From Anas platyrhynchos (lineage: Eukaryota; Chordata; Aves; Anseriformes; Anatidae), in assembly GCF_047663525.1 (NCBI RefSeq), contig NC_092613.1, positions 3,125,501 to 3,189,500 of the forward strand: a stretch of 64,000 bases of DNA, written 5' to 3'. This document shows, one piece after another, positions 16,701-37,378 of the stretch. The notes beneath the pieces were generated by a model. That model was not told where the DNA came from. It was given only the letters and a program-made list of their open reading frames with translations, and made no database searches. The number at the start of each line of letters is the position of its first letter. Within the stretch, counting starts at the first letter, position 1. The position numbers were made by a program, and so were the translations under genes.

Positions 16701-17850
16701 AGGAAATATTTTTTTCTGTTAATGCTGATTATTCTTTTTTTATTTTTATATATTTCTTCTCAAGCTGCTGGAGGTTACTTTGGGAAGTCAAAGGGATGGT
16801 CAAATGAGGCAGGCTTTTCCCATGTGTTTTAGGAGGGGAACTGAAAGCTTGTGTTTGAGATAACCTTTAGGACCTAAATTAACAACAACAACAAAAAAAA
16901 AAAACATTTAATTAAATTTAATGTCCCCTTCTCCTCTCAAATTTGACCAGCATAAAAGGAAGCCAGCATAGTGCCTGAACCTCAGGCAGCTGCTGAGCCT
17001 GGAAAACTTCTCATGTCCCAAAGACCCACATCAGGCAGCTCCAGACAGCTCTGCTTCACCCCCTGCTAAAGAAGTTGCATTGGAAGATGCTTTGCACCAA
17101 AGCTTGAATGTTGGGGAAAGCCCAACCCTTAATTACACAAGACAATTGATGGGCTTTTAATTGCAGGCATTAGCTCATTCATCACCAGCTTTCAGAGCTG
17201 CTTCCAGGAGGAAATATGTGGAAAACACACGATCACAACAGGAATTGTCTTGCATCAATCACAAAGCAGATTTGTGCAGGAGGAACTGCACAGGAGCCAG
17301 CGCAGCTGGGAGGCTACAGGGGCACTGCAGAGGCTTTGGGTTTGTGTTGGCTTGGGAAGAAGCTGAAGTTTGGTTGTCAGTCAAAAAGCTCCGATTCTCA
17401 CAAAGGGAAATTTCTGCTCCTCTGACTTTCCTTTTGTTTTTTCCTGCACGGTTGAAAAGTGCAGAAATAAGCTTTCCATTCCCCTCTTTGGCCTGCAAAA
17501 TATGAAAATGGGATGGCTTGCCATGGCCAAAAATCTCCCCTTCCCTGAAATGAATTTCTATTGAAAGCAGCCAAAGATCACCGTTCATTTTGGAGGCAGC
17601 AGGAAGGGGCTGTGCAAAGGAAGGTACCTTGAGCTCTGCAGCCAACGCGCCTCAGCCTCCCAGAAAGGAGCTCAGGCTGCCACTGCCACCTCGTCCTGCT
17701 GGCTTCACTCTTGCAGACATTTGGGCAGGTGCAATGGTGCCAATCAGCTTCACCTCCCAGATTTTATTTTGCACTGGGGCAAACCCCATGGGAGTGAGCA
17801 CTTGGCTGCAGAGGTGGGAGTTCTGTGTTCTCACTCTTCCCAAATTTCAT
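13800..17850. other. Intergenic region between pepsinogen and PROK1
   Basis: No coding exon was recognised. It holds a short CR1 3' end at 14.1 kb and a GTTT run at about 16107-16124. The upstream flank of the pepsinogen gene (13.8-14.4 kb) has a C-run at 13880-13887 and scattered GATA-like and octamer-like words near 14385-14415. Those words are too short to call as sites. Confidence 0.55.
14093..14177 (+). mobile_element. CR1 LINE 3' end, young subfamily
   Basis: About 75 bp (GTGGGGACTGTTAG to CTAGAAATTCTGTGA) followed by ATTCTGTG tail units form the extreme 3' end of a CR1 element. The copy is severely 5'-truncated. Its body is identical, base for base as I read it, to the 3' end of the minus-strand copy at 37.4 kb, so both belong to one recent subfamily. 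Confidence 0.92.
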
Positions 17851-17855
17851 CACCC

Positions 17856-17861
17856 TTTATT
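17856..17861 (-). terminator. Candidate AATAAA polyadenylation signal of PROK1
   Basis: On the minus strand, AATAAA lies about 355 nt past the PROK1 stop. A second copy lies at 17763-17768. Either could end the transcript. Confidence 0.5.
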
Positions 17862-18215
17862 TTGATAAAATAAAGGAGGGAGGTGAAATGTAGCTGACAG
17901 CATCCATTACAGCCAGACAATATCCTCTGAAATGTTTGTTGAGGCCAACAAAAAAGAGGACATGTGTCCTGTCCTCTGTCCGCTCCTCTGCAGGACAGGG
18001 CTCTGCTTTGGGGCAGAGCTTTGCTAATCAATGTGCCAGAGCAGCTTGGCCCAACTGTGCCTCGGTTTCTCCATATACACAGCTTATAACAATGTTGTCT
18101 ACCTTGGAAAAGCACTTTCAGGGTTGCCTGGTGGGACAGTGCATTAAGCCACAGGAGGGAGCAAAAAATGGCCACTGAGGGCTGGCAGCCAGGATGAAAC
18201 TCACAGCTCCATCAC

Positions 18216-20565
18216 CTAAAAGTCAATGTTCTTGAAGTCAAGCGAGCAACGGTAGCGGCCATCAAGGAACCTGGAGCAGATGAAGTTGGGCAAACAGGGG
18301 CAGGTGTGGTGCTGGCGCTTCCCCAAGAATGGGACCTACAGAGAGAAACAGGAGAGAGGATGGGGAAATCCCCCCTGCATCACCCCTGTGTTAGCCCTTG
18401 GGATGCAAGCAGGTAAGAAAAACAATCAGATGTAACAAAAGCCCTGGGAATTTCTCTCTGCTGCTTCTCAGGAGTTTAATGGGTATGCCTGAAATTAATT
18501 TCTGATCCTTCTGCCTTTGCTCACTCCTCATCTGAGCAGGAAAAGAAGGCACAGCATCACTAAATCACTACCACCATGCAAAATCGATATGCGGGCCCGG
18601 AGGCAGAACCTCCCCCCCTCCCCCCCGAGGCTGGGTGTCTGGCACTGAATGCACGCAGAAGAGGAATGGCAGCTCAGGATAATCCAAATGCTTCTTATCC
18701 AACAAAGATTGCAGCTCTTGGGTGACTCTGCAGTATTAACTTGGCTTCTCCTTGCTTGGCAGAGCATTTACAAGTCAATTTGGAGCACTTTCATTTAAAC
18801 AGATGTGCTGGCGACTCAGCCCCAGCTCCCCAGGCACCACTGGCACATGGCAGCAGGGTTTAGGGTGGCAGGGACAGACAGCGGGAGCAGAAAACACTTC
18901 AGAGGATGAAAGCAGCTGCATCACGCCAGCCTGGGAACCCCCACAATGCTGCCTCCAGCCTCATCCCAAATCCATCCCAGCCCCCTCGCCACCCCAGGGC
19001 ATTAGTTGAGTTTTTCTCCCACATATGGAGCTCAGAGCCCTACAAGAGCCAAGCTAGTGCTTGGCCCAGGGTCTCTGAACTGCCCCGTTTCCCCCACCCA
19101 TGGACCTCCCCCCCTCTGGTACCTTGTGGCTGAAAGGGTGGCACTCGTCCCCCTGCTGCCCCAGGGGGGTGCACATCCGCAGACCCCGGAGCCAGAGGCT
19201 GACAGCACAGCACGTCCCGCTGCCGCACTGCAGGTCCCGCTCGCAGGCCTGGGAGAGACACAAAGGCGATGGGGGGGAGGAGGTCAGTGTGTCTGCCCCC
19301 AAAATCCCTTGGAGAGCAGCCAAGAAATCTGCTCCCGGGTGACTGGGTGCAAATCCTGCATGGGGATTTAAGGGAGAGGTGAGGGATGCTCACAGCTCTC
19401 CCATTTGGCTGCAGGGGTTTTTGGGCAGGGCACAGTCTGGAAACAGGGTGTAAAACCAGGAAAACCCCACGTGTGCAGGGAGGGAGCCATGCCTGGGGGA
19501 GAAGTTTGCAGCTTCCCAGCTCAACCCCCTAAGGGAACCTGAATCTCCCAGAGCACCCAAAGCACCTCTTAGCACCCAAATAATGTTAAAAATCAGGTCC
19601 CAGTGGCAATGGACCATGGCTTGGCTCTCTCTCAATGCAGCCTCTTTCCTCCAGTCACCAGGGGCTGCACACTCCACTGAGCCCCACCAGCACCCAAACA
19701 CAGCAGAGGGCACCTGGCCTCTTTCTATTCAACCAGACGTTTCCCTCCTCTTAAAAACATGTCCCAACTTGGGAGGGTGAAAGAAAATCCAAGATGCTCC
19801 AAGCCCTTGCTTGGAACTCAGTCCCCATCAAGGTATTTTTTTCCCTATTTGGAAAGCTTCCTCACTTTCCTGTGTGCTGAGTCCAACGTAGTGCTTAGAA
19901 AAGAAAAGGAGGGGAAAAGCTGTGCTCTGGGGTGACTACACTCGTGTGCAAAGAGCAGCATGGGCAGAAAAGCAAGGATTGATAGGGAACAGAACTGACG
20001 CACTGAGAAAGCAAGTAATAAACTAAAAAATACCTAAAGCAAACGGTGAAAGGCACCACTGGCATTCCAGTGCCTCTCCTGATCATTTTCTCAGTGCAAA
20101 TAAAGGGGGGGGGGGGGGGAGGGGGTTGGTTTTACATCCAATTTGACTTTGCACCACACGGGTGGGGGACGGCAGGGCAAGTTCAAAGCAACTTGAACTC
20201 AGGGTAGCATATACAGCTGCTGCTCCCTGCGCTTCGCTCCACACAGATAAAGCAAGATAAACTGGTAATTGATAAAGATTAAGCACAAAACCTGTGCAAT
20301 GAACTCTGGAGAGCAAGAAGATCTAATTATAGTGTTATAACTGCAACCCCCAGGGTGACAAGCACAATTTCTGCCCTATTTCCAAAATAAATAAATAAAT
20401 AAATAAAAGGCAAAAAAAAAAAAAAAAAAAGAAGGCAAAACAACCCCAAACCCCACCCCAGGCTGGGCACAGGAGCAGTGAGGCTGCACTTACCCCCGTG
20501 ATGACAGCGCCACGGAGCAAGGGCAGCAGCAGGAGCAAGAAGAGGGTCTGCAGGAGCCGTCGCAT
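18216..20565 (-). CDS. PROK1: PROK1, prokineticin 1 (EG-VEGF)
   Basis: Three exons join without frame loss: 20494-20565 (24 codons), 19123-19248 (42 codons) and 18216-18335 (39 codons plus stop). Together they give 105 residues, the length of human PROK1. Exon 1 is a hydrophobic signal peptide followed by AVITG. The mature start AVITGACERD is the invariant prokineticin N-terminus needed for receptor activation. Ten cysteines form the AVIT/colipase-like pattern ([42 protein letters not shown]). The tail ends FKNIDF, close to human FKNINF. The product is a secreted ligand of the G-protein-coupled prokineticin receptors PROKR1/2, known for effects on smooth muscle, endocrine endothelium and neurons. 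Introns are about 1.2 kb and 0.8 kb. The gene lies tail-to-head behind the pepsinogen gene and head-to-head with LAMTOR5, about 2.1 kb apart. All key residues are present and no break is seen. Confidence 0.96.
20105..20119. repeat. Poly-G run in PROK1 intron 1
   Basis: A homopolymer of about 15 G is followed by further G. It is likely to be hard to sequence accurately, so its length may be an assembly estimate. Confidence 0.8.
20384..20430. repeat. (AAAT)n plus poly-A tract in PROK1 intron 1
   Basis: AAAT units at 20384-20407 are followed by a poly-A run at 20412-20430, about 65 bp inside the intron from the exon 1 donor. It reads as a pyrimidine/T-rich block in the transcript. No retroelement body is attached. 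Confidence 0.8.
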
Positions 20566-20602
20566 GGTGCCGTCTGCCTGTGCCGACTGCAGTCCTGCAC
20601 CC

Positions 20603-20608
20603 TATATA
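20603..20608 (-). promoter_or_regulatory. TATA box of PROK1
   Basis: TATATA lies about 40 nt upstream of the PROK1 start codon in GGGGTATATAGGG (minus strand). It predicts a very short 5' UTR and a focused, tissue-restricted promoter, unlike the CpG-island promoter of neighbouring LAMTOR5. Confidence 0.7.
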
Positions 20609-20619
20609 CCCCCTGCCCT

Positions 20620-22100
20620 CTCCTCCAATGTGTTTGTTTTTTTTTTTGTCTCCTCCTGATGATCTCAGAATAAGCAGATGAGACCTAAATCTCTTAACAT
20701 CATAGAAGAAATATTTTCCCCACGTAGGGTGGGGAAAAAAACACCACCAAGCCGTCATCCACCCTCATCTATTTCCCAGGATTATTTTTCAACTAAGCCA
20801 ACACAGCTGGATTTTCCAAGTACATACATATTTATCCCTGACAGGTGTACTTAAGAACTGAAGTAAGAAATTGTGATTATTGAGCTAAAAGAAAGTAAAA
20901 GGAAAAGGTTAGCCTGGTACATCTATGATGGTAAGAGTATAACATGTAATAGTATGGGTCTGCGATAAGCACCCTGTAGAAAGATAGACTCACAATGTAT
21001 ATGCATTTATTTGTGACAATAAAACAAGACAGGGAGTGAATAATATATTTTTCAGTAATGAAAGCATGTTTGTACATGAACAGAATGTACATGTACATAA
21101 ATGTAAACATGTAAATATATCTTGATTTAAGGTTTGAAGTACGTTCCCCATACCTGTATTTGGAATATCTCTTGAGAGCACATGGAAACATGATTGGGAT
21201 TGCTAAAGTGGCTAAAAAGGCAGAAACAGGTGGAATTATCGACTTCTGGTTTTGTTTATACATCCTGGGAGGGTGCAAGGGACAGAGCAGTTTGCAGATG
21301 CTGGCATCATAACCTAGGCTGGCCAGCTCCCACAGTGACATCTTCCACATCTGCAAAATTTGCTTTTTTGCATGTGTGCATCAGCAAAACCCCAACACGC
21401 TCACTCTGGGGCCCTTCCCCAAAAACACCAAAGTGCACCCAGGACTGCATCTGTCAGGTGAGAGAGGAGCCATAAAACCCCACAGCCTCCACAAGGCGAC
21501 GTCCCCGCAGAGGAGGCCGTTCATCACCCACTGCCATGCCCCACACAGCTCTGTGACACGAGCCCCCATCACAGTCCTGCAACGAGAAATAACAAGATTT
21601 ACAAAAACAGCGTCTATTCAAATACCCCCCCATGACCATTGCATGGTCCTGGGCTCCCACGGTCCCGCCTGGATTTGGTCATGACCGAGCTCGTTCCCAC
21701 TGGCCAGGGCCACGCAAGCCCAGGCTGTGGTAAAGCTCCTTGACGCACGGACAGGAAAGCAAAGCAGGGTTTGTGATTTGGATCGAGTTAGTGAGATTTT
21801 ACCAGCCCTGGACTGCGAGATACCACCCCCACGGCAGCTGGGCTCTCCAACAACATTACAGGTTTAGTCCCTGCTGTCTCTGCTAGAAAGGTTTCTCTTG
21901 CAGAGCATCAGTGCGATGCTAAATTGTCAATTTAACTGACTAAAAATAGCCCAGCCATTTCCCCTGCCAAAGCCCAGCGTTCCTTTTGAAGTGGCAGCTG
22001 TTCCGCGGCTTTGCTGAAGTCTCCTCCACCTGCTTTTGAAACGATTACTCCCAGCCTCCAGAAATGCCCCCACCAGAAATCCCGAAGCCTTTCTGCAGGG
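20620..22100. other. Intergenic region between PROK1 and LAMTOR5
   Basis: This is the interval between two divergently transcribed genes. It is AT-rich at 20.85-21.2 kb (an ACATGTACAT-rich patch near 21060-21120) and then becomes steadily GC-rich towards LAMTOR5. No coding exon, RNA gene or CR1 copy was seen. Confidence 0.55.
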
Positions 22101-22629
22101 GGTGGGCTACGAGCTGTGGTTTTGGGGAGGTTTTTCCTCGCCAAGGCCCCCGCAGGGCTGTGAGGCCGCAGCCCCCGGCCTGGGTGGGCGCAGCCACGGC
22201 TGGGCCCTGCCGTGGTGCTCCCCGGGGCCGTGCCCACGGCTCCAAACTGGGCTGTTTGGGGCAGCAGCACGGAGCCCGTGGGCAGGGGGGATCAGGGCAC
22301 CAGCAAAACCGAGGGAAGAAATATGTAAAAAAACAAAATAATAATAATTAATTTAAAAAAAAAAAAAAAGAAAGAAAGAAAGAAGAATCAGCACTGCACT
22401 GCACACCCCCCATCAACAACATTTTAATTTTCCAGCCCCACAAGGCGAGATCTGTTGCCAGGCTCTCCTGGGCGGCCGCCACCCGGCTCCGAGGCCCCGC
22501 CACCGGCCCCCTCCGGCGCCGCCTGGGCCTGGGGCCCCCCCGGTGTCGCTCCGCGGTCCCTCCCCTCCCCACGGGCCCTTCGCGCAGCTCGGCGCCCTTT
22601 TTGGTCCCGCGGCGCCACCGTCCGCGCGC

Positions 22630-22639
22630 GTCACGTGAC
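22630..22639 (+). promoter_or_regulatory. CLEAR-type palindrome (TFEB/MiT E-box) at LAMTOR5
   Basis: GTCACGTGAC occurs 60 bp before the LAMTOR5 start codon. It equals the core of the CLEAR element bound by TFEB/TFE3/MITF at lysosomal genes, with the favourable TCACGTGA flanks. LAMTOR5 is part of the lysosomal Ragulator complex, so the site makes sense there. USF or MYC/MAX could also bind. Confidence 0.65.
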
Positions 22640-22698
22640 TGGCGCCGCTGCCAGGAGTTGCCGGAGCAGGGCGGAAGCGAAGGCGCGGGGCTGGCGAC

Positions 22699-24136
22699 AT
22701 GGAGGGGACCCTGGAGCAGCACCTGGAGGACACGTAGGGGGGGGGGGGGGGCGGGGGGGGGCTGGGGGGGCGGCACCGGGGGGCGCTCACCGCCGCTTTC
22801 TGCCCGCAGCATGAAGAGCCCGGCCGTGGTGGGCGTCCTGTGCACCGACTCGCAGGGCCTCAACCTGGGATGTGAGTAACGGGGAGGGGAAGGGGAAGGG
22901 GAAGGGGAAGGGGAAGGGGAAGGGGAAGGGGAAGGGGAAGGGATCGCCCCGCTGTGCTCAGGCACAGCCGCACCTCCAGCGCTGCCTGCAGCTCCCAGCA
23001 CGGGACAGTGACAGGACCCGAGGGGACGGCGTGGAGCTGGGACAGGGCAGGGTCAGGCTGGGGGTGAGGGAGAGGTTCTGCTCCCAGAGGTGGTCGGGCA
23101 CTGGGACAGGCTGCCCAGGGTGGTGGGCACAGCATGAAGCCTGCCAGAGTTCAAGGAGTGTTTGCACAACGCTCTCAGACAGAGGGTTTGATTTTGGGGT
23201 GATTCTGTGTGGGGCCAGGAGTTGCACTTGATGATCTGCGTGGGTCCCTTCCAGCTTGGGATATTCTGTAAGTGTAAACCTCAGCCTGTTCCTGACACTT
23301 AAAATCAATTTTTCTTGGAGGGGCCACAGTTTGGAGGGGCGCGGTGTCAGCCCGTAGAGGGACAGTGGGGACTGGCAGGAGCAGATCCATCTGGCTGTAT
23401 GTGGGGGCTGCTTCACGTGCGCGCATGGTTTTAGTCGGCATCTCCCTTGCCTCACAGGCCGAGGAACACTCTCAGATGAGCACGCCGGCGTCATCTCTGT
23501 CCTCGCCCAGCAGGCAGCCAAGCTCACCTCCGACCCAACCGATATACCTGTGGTATGCCTGGAGTCAGACAGCGGGTGAGCATCCAGCCTGGGGGTGCTG
23601 CTTTTCTCTGCATTCACTTTTGCCCCCATCTTTTGGGATCTCCTTGGGGGGGGGGGGTCAAATCTCTAGAGCAGTGCTCTCTCTCTTTTAGTAAACTGGA
23701 AGACTTGGAGAAAGCTCCATCTCCAAAGCTACATGGAGAGGACAGTCACAAATAGGCATGGGAAATACTAGACTAATGGGACCTCAAATAACAGGAATTG
23801 TAAAAGCAGAAGGAAACCTTTCAGGGGCTGGTGGCTACTCCAGCATGATAATTCTTCTGCTGTTGGGATCTCCATGGATAATTTAGCCCATGACGTGGTA
23901 TCATTTTTTTTTGCCAGTTTTGTTAGTGAAGACTTTTCCAGCACTCTTCCTGGGAGCGATGGGAAGAGATGCAGCAACTGAGAGGTCTAGCACAGAGCTG
24001 CCCATCTGGTTTTCCATCAAGTCAGCTTCTGCTCTCATAGCTGGCTTCTCAACTGCCTCACTTTCCTTGTTCTAGGAATATCATGATCCAGAAGCATGAC
24101 AGCATCACTGTAGCAGTGCACAAACTGGCATCCTGA
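22699..24136 (+). CDS. LAMTOR5: LAMTOR5 (HBXIP), Ragulator complex subunit
   Basis: Four exons are 22699-22733, 22810-22871, 23458-23575 and 24076-24136, totalling 276 nt or 91 residues, the human length. The start [12 protein letters not shown] differs from human by one residue. The roadblock/LC7-like core follows ([19 protein letters not shown], then [12 protein letters not shown]). The end is VAVHKLAS, against human VAVHKMAS. The protein is a subunit of the pentameric Ragulator (LAMTOR1-5) on the lysosome surface. Ragulator anchors Rag GTPases and recruits mTORC1 in response to amino acids. All junctions have GT/AG and matching phases (2, 1, 0-class shifts sum correctly). Intron 1 is only 76 nt, and introns 1 and 2 both begin with dense G-runs. 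Intron 2 contains a CR1 remnant. Constitutive expression from the CpG island is expected, possibly with TFEB input. Nothing is missing. Confidence 0.96.
22737..22770 (+). repeat. G-run block opening LAMTOR5 intron 1
   Basis: Right after the exon 1 donor (GTAGGG), G-runs separated by single C or CT fill almost half of the 76-nt intron. G-quadruplex formation in RNA and binding by hnRNP H/F are plausible inferences. Run length may be inaccurate. Confidence 0.75.
22881..22942 (+). repeat. (GGGGAA)n hexanucleotide repeat opening LAMTOR5 intron 2
   Basis: About ten tandem GGGGAA units start nine bases after the exon 2 donor GTGAGT. Four or more G4 runs with AA loops fit a parallel G-quadruplex on the transcribed RNA. 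The tract is likely to be polymorphic. Confidence 0.92.
23074..23276 (+). mobile_element. CR1 LINE remnant in LAMTOR5 intron 2
   Basis: A diverged CR1 3' portion lies in sense to the gene. It includes GGGACAGGCTGCCCAGGG, the TTCAAGGAGTGTTTG block, the TTGATGATC...GGGTCCCTTCCAGC end and a GATATTCTGTAA tail. It is 5'-truncated and older than the 14.1 and 37.4 kb copies. Confidence 0.88.
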
Positions 24137-24368
24137 CTCTGACATCCTGATGCTCCACTCCAGACCAGCTCCTCACTGGACAACGTCTCTGCTCTCTATG
24201 CTCCAGTGCAAAACATGCTTCTAGTACCAAATTTGGGCTGCAGGCCCTCTCTATTTAACAGTTCCTGTGCAGCTATCAGGGTTTCCAATTTGCATTTTAG
24301 TACATGTGCTGCTGAGGATGAAATGTGGGTCACTCACCAAGCTTGTGTAATGATAGATACTACAAAGC

Positions 24369-24389
24369 ATGTGTGTGTGTGTGTGTGTG
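24369..24389 (+). repeat. (GT)n repeat in the LAMTOR5 3' UTR
   Basis: About ten TG units lie 22 bp before the likely polyadenylation signal. UG repeats in 3' UTRs can bind TDP-43 or CELF proteins. That is family knowledge, not shown here. Confidence 0.8.
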
Positions 24390-24410
24390 GCCTTATTTGT
24401 TGGAGAAATC

Positions 24411-24416
24411 AATAAA
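24411..24416 (+). terminator. AATAAA polyadenylation signal of LAMTOR5
   Basis: The first AATAAA after the LAMTOR5 stop (24136) lies 275 nt downstream and gives a short 3' UTR, as in mammals. Confidence 0.75.
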
Positions 24417-24429
24417 TGACCTACAAAAA

Positions 24430-26860
24430 TGCGCCTTTGCTTCTCTTTGCTCCTACTTTGAAAACTGTTGCCCCTTGCCTTCCCAAAAGCCAAGTGAGGT
24501 AACATCTTCCAGTCTGTTCCTCATTAGCGTTTCTATAGAGAAAAGGAGTAATGCACAAAGACTTAAATTAATGGAGGGTCCTCCAGGGGGAAAGGTACAA
24601 ACACTTTCCTAGGAATTTCCCCTAGGAAATGTTTAGCCTCCTGTAGTTAAATTGTCCGTGTGAGAATGAGTTGCTTATTAGGTCTTGGATTGAAGTTCAA
24701 ACCTAAACTTGTTGGCCCTGTCTGTGCTGCCTGCTGCGGCTGCATGAATTGCAAATGGATGTTGACAACATCCTTACAAATCCAGGTGTTTCTTCACTTT
24801 ATATATGAAATGGTACAGGGAAGCAATCCTGCAGAAAGGCTTTTCCCTTGAAAAACTGCTATGCTCAGATGCTTCCTACGTACAGGGAAAAGGAGCTCGC
24901 CTGTAGCTGTCCTCATGTGTACAGCAGAAAGGAAGCTTCACAGTGAAGCATAAGCTGACAGGGCTGGGTCAGAGAAAAAAAATGTGCATTCACACTGCTT
25001 TGACTTTACTACTGCACGTGTCAGTGATGTTCCCAATCTCATAGTCACTGTTTTGAATGAAACAGGTACAAGGGACAAGCCCACCCTGCCCAGCTGGGCT
25101 ACGCTCTCCTCTTAAGTTCAATTAACAACGTGACCTCTAAGCAGGAGCAGAGGGGGATCTGCACTCCCCCCCAGCCTGGCTGGCTGCTCCAGAAGGAGAG
25201 CACTGCCACCACTGCAAGGTGTCCGTACCCAAAGTAACCTGCACTCTGCTCAGGAAGATGCTGTGGGATGAACAGCCGTGTTTTAGACACCCAGCCTGCA
25301 GGCAGAGAGGAGGGATGTCTGCTGCCTGCAAACTCAAGAGTCCTTCTGAGAACTGGCTTTCCTGACCTCCTCCAGCCGTGGCCAGCCCCTGCCTGTGTCC
25401 TGCAGCTACAGTACAAGCACCTGTCCCAAAAATGAAAAGCTGCCATGTGCCTAAATCACCACAGGGAGCCTGCCTGAGTTGTGGAGTAATGAATACACCA
25501 ACCTCGGGCACCCCAGTCTGTGCTCAGCTCCTCAAACCTCCCTTTTGGGTGCTACGAACATCCCAAAACTTTGAGCAATTTCATTTCCCATCTATGTCTT
25601 GTGTTTCCAGCACCATCAAGGCAGAGCACACAAAGCTCTGCACTATTAAATCATTCCCTCCCCCCTTTTCTTTGTTGTTTGATACTCCAATTCCAGGCTT
25701 ATCTCCTCAGAAGAGAGTAATATTGCACATTTTAAATAGCCAAAAGCCAGCAGAAGCTGTTGTCCCTCGAAGAGCAAAAAGGCAAGGGGACGGGACATGT
25801 GGCTGGTTTTCAGCACTCCAACGAGCACAGAAGAGCGCAGCAGCACTCGGTGCTCCCAGTAACGAGCCCTGGGACCACTGCACTCATTAACAGGGACCCG
25901 CATCTGCTCCCTGGCCACACGCAGCGTGGCTCAAGCCGAGGAGGCAGAGCAGTTCCTCCTGGACATCTGGAGCGCAGTCACTGCACCCAACGCTGCCACC
26001 GCTGCCTCCTCCCCAGCACCCCCGGCCACAGTGACCTGCTGTGCTCTGAGCCCTTAAACCATGCACTGCAAACCCCCTCCTACTTCACTAAAATCCCAAT
26101 GCACACATCACCAGCCCTGCTATAGTGAAGGCTTCTCCCTAGCCTCTCATTTACCCGTCCATCCAACCCTGTCTTTCTGTCCTGGGATCCTGCAGGGAGC
26201 TGGAGCGCTGCCTGCTCTGCCATGGCAGGGAAGGGACAGATCATGGTCAGGATCCGAAAGTGCCGTCTTATTTTAGGAACATCAATCGGGGTGACAGGTC
26301 AGCCGAAATGGGGGGATGAAGCACAGCGGCTGTGTTTGCTTGGAGTTTGTGCATATTTACAACAGAGGCATGGAGCCAACTCAAATGCACTCAGCTCCAG
26401 CTCCTGCCCCGATCCCACTGCGGAGCACCCTGGCTGTAAAACACGAAGTTTTCCAGGTTCTCTCCTATTTCTGGGGCCAAGGGCTGGGTAGCTGCCAGCC
26501 GCCCACGGCTTAGCTTCAGGCCACCATTGCCACCTACTGCTCCACTCCATGTCTAGCAGGACCCGGAGCCTTGCCTGGAGCTGGATCCTTGCAGGCTTTT
26601 CCTCCAGAGGCTCCATTTCCTCCAGGCAGGATTTCTGCTCAGTGAGAGCCCCCGCCAGGGAAGGGGAGGGACTCCTGGCCTGGAGGCAGTGCGGAGGAAG
26701 GCTGTGTCCACAAAGTCCCAGTGCGAACGTCCTGCCTTGGTTGTCCTCACCGGAGACAGATGAAGGATTAGACTTGGGAGCAGCAGGTCCCAATGTGGGG
26801 ATTTCATTTCTGGAGCAAAGGAAGAGACGATTTCGTCTTTGCAATCTGCTGTTTCAGGGA
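24430..26860. other. Intergenic region between LAMTOR5 and SLC16A4
   Basis: No coding exon, RNA gene or interspersed repeat was recognised. It should hold the SLC16A4 promoter, but I see no TATA box or obvious CpG island just before 26.87 kb. A non-coding first exon could lie anywhere here. Confidence 0.5.
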
Positions 26861-26872
26861 AGGTTTTCCAGC

Positions 26873-37323
<10,451 letters not shown>

Positions 37324-37378
37324 AGCTTTAAAGCAGTGGAAGCTTTGAAGAACCAGCCTCATTGCACCCGCAACCAGA

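Larger units (their letters stand above)
22120..22880. promoter_or_regulatory. CpG island promoter of LAMTOR5
   Basis: The sequence is strongly GC-rich with frequent CG dinucleotides from about 22130 through LAMTOR5 exon 2 (22871). An A-rich block at 22320-22390 interrupts it. There is no TATA box near the start codon. It carries the CACGTG palindrome described separately. This fits a housekeeping promoter. Confidence 0.75.

Noticed and set aside
22348-23001. 217-codon minus-strand frame over the LAMTOR5 promoter and first introns
   Set aside because: It includes the (GGGGAA)n repeat translated as Pro-Ser repeats and crosses LAMTOR5 exons antisense. It is composition-driven.
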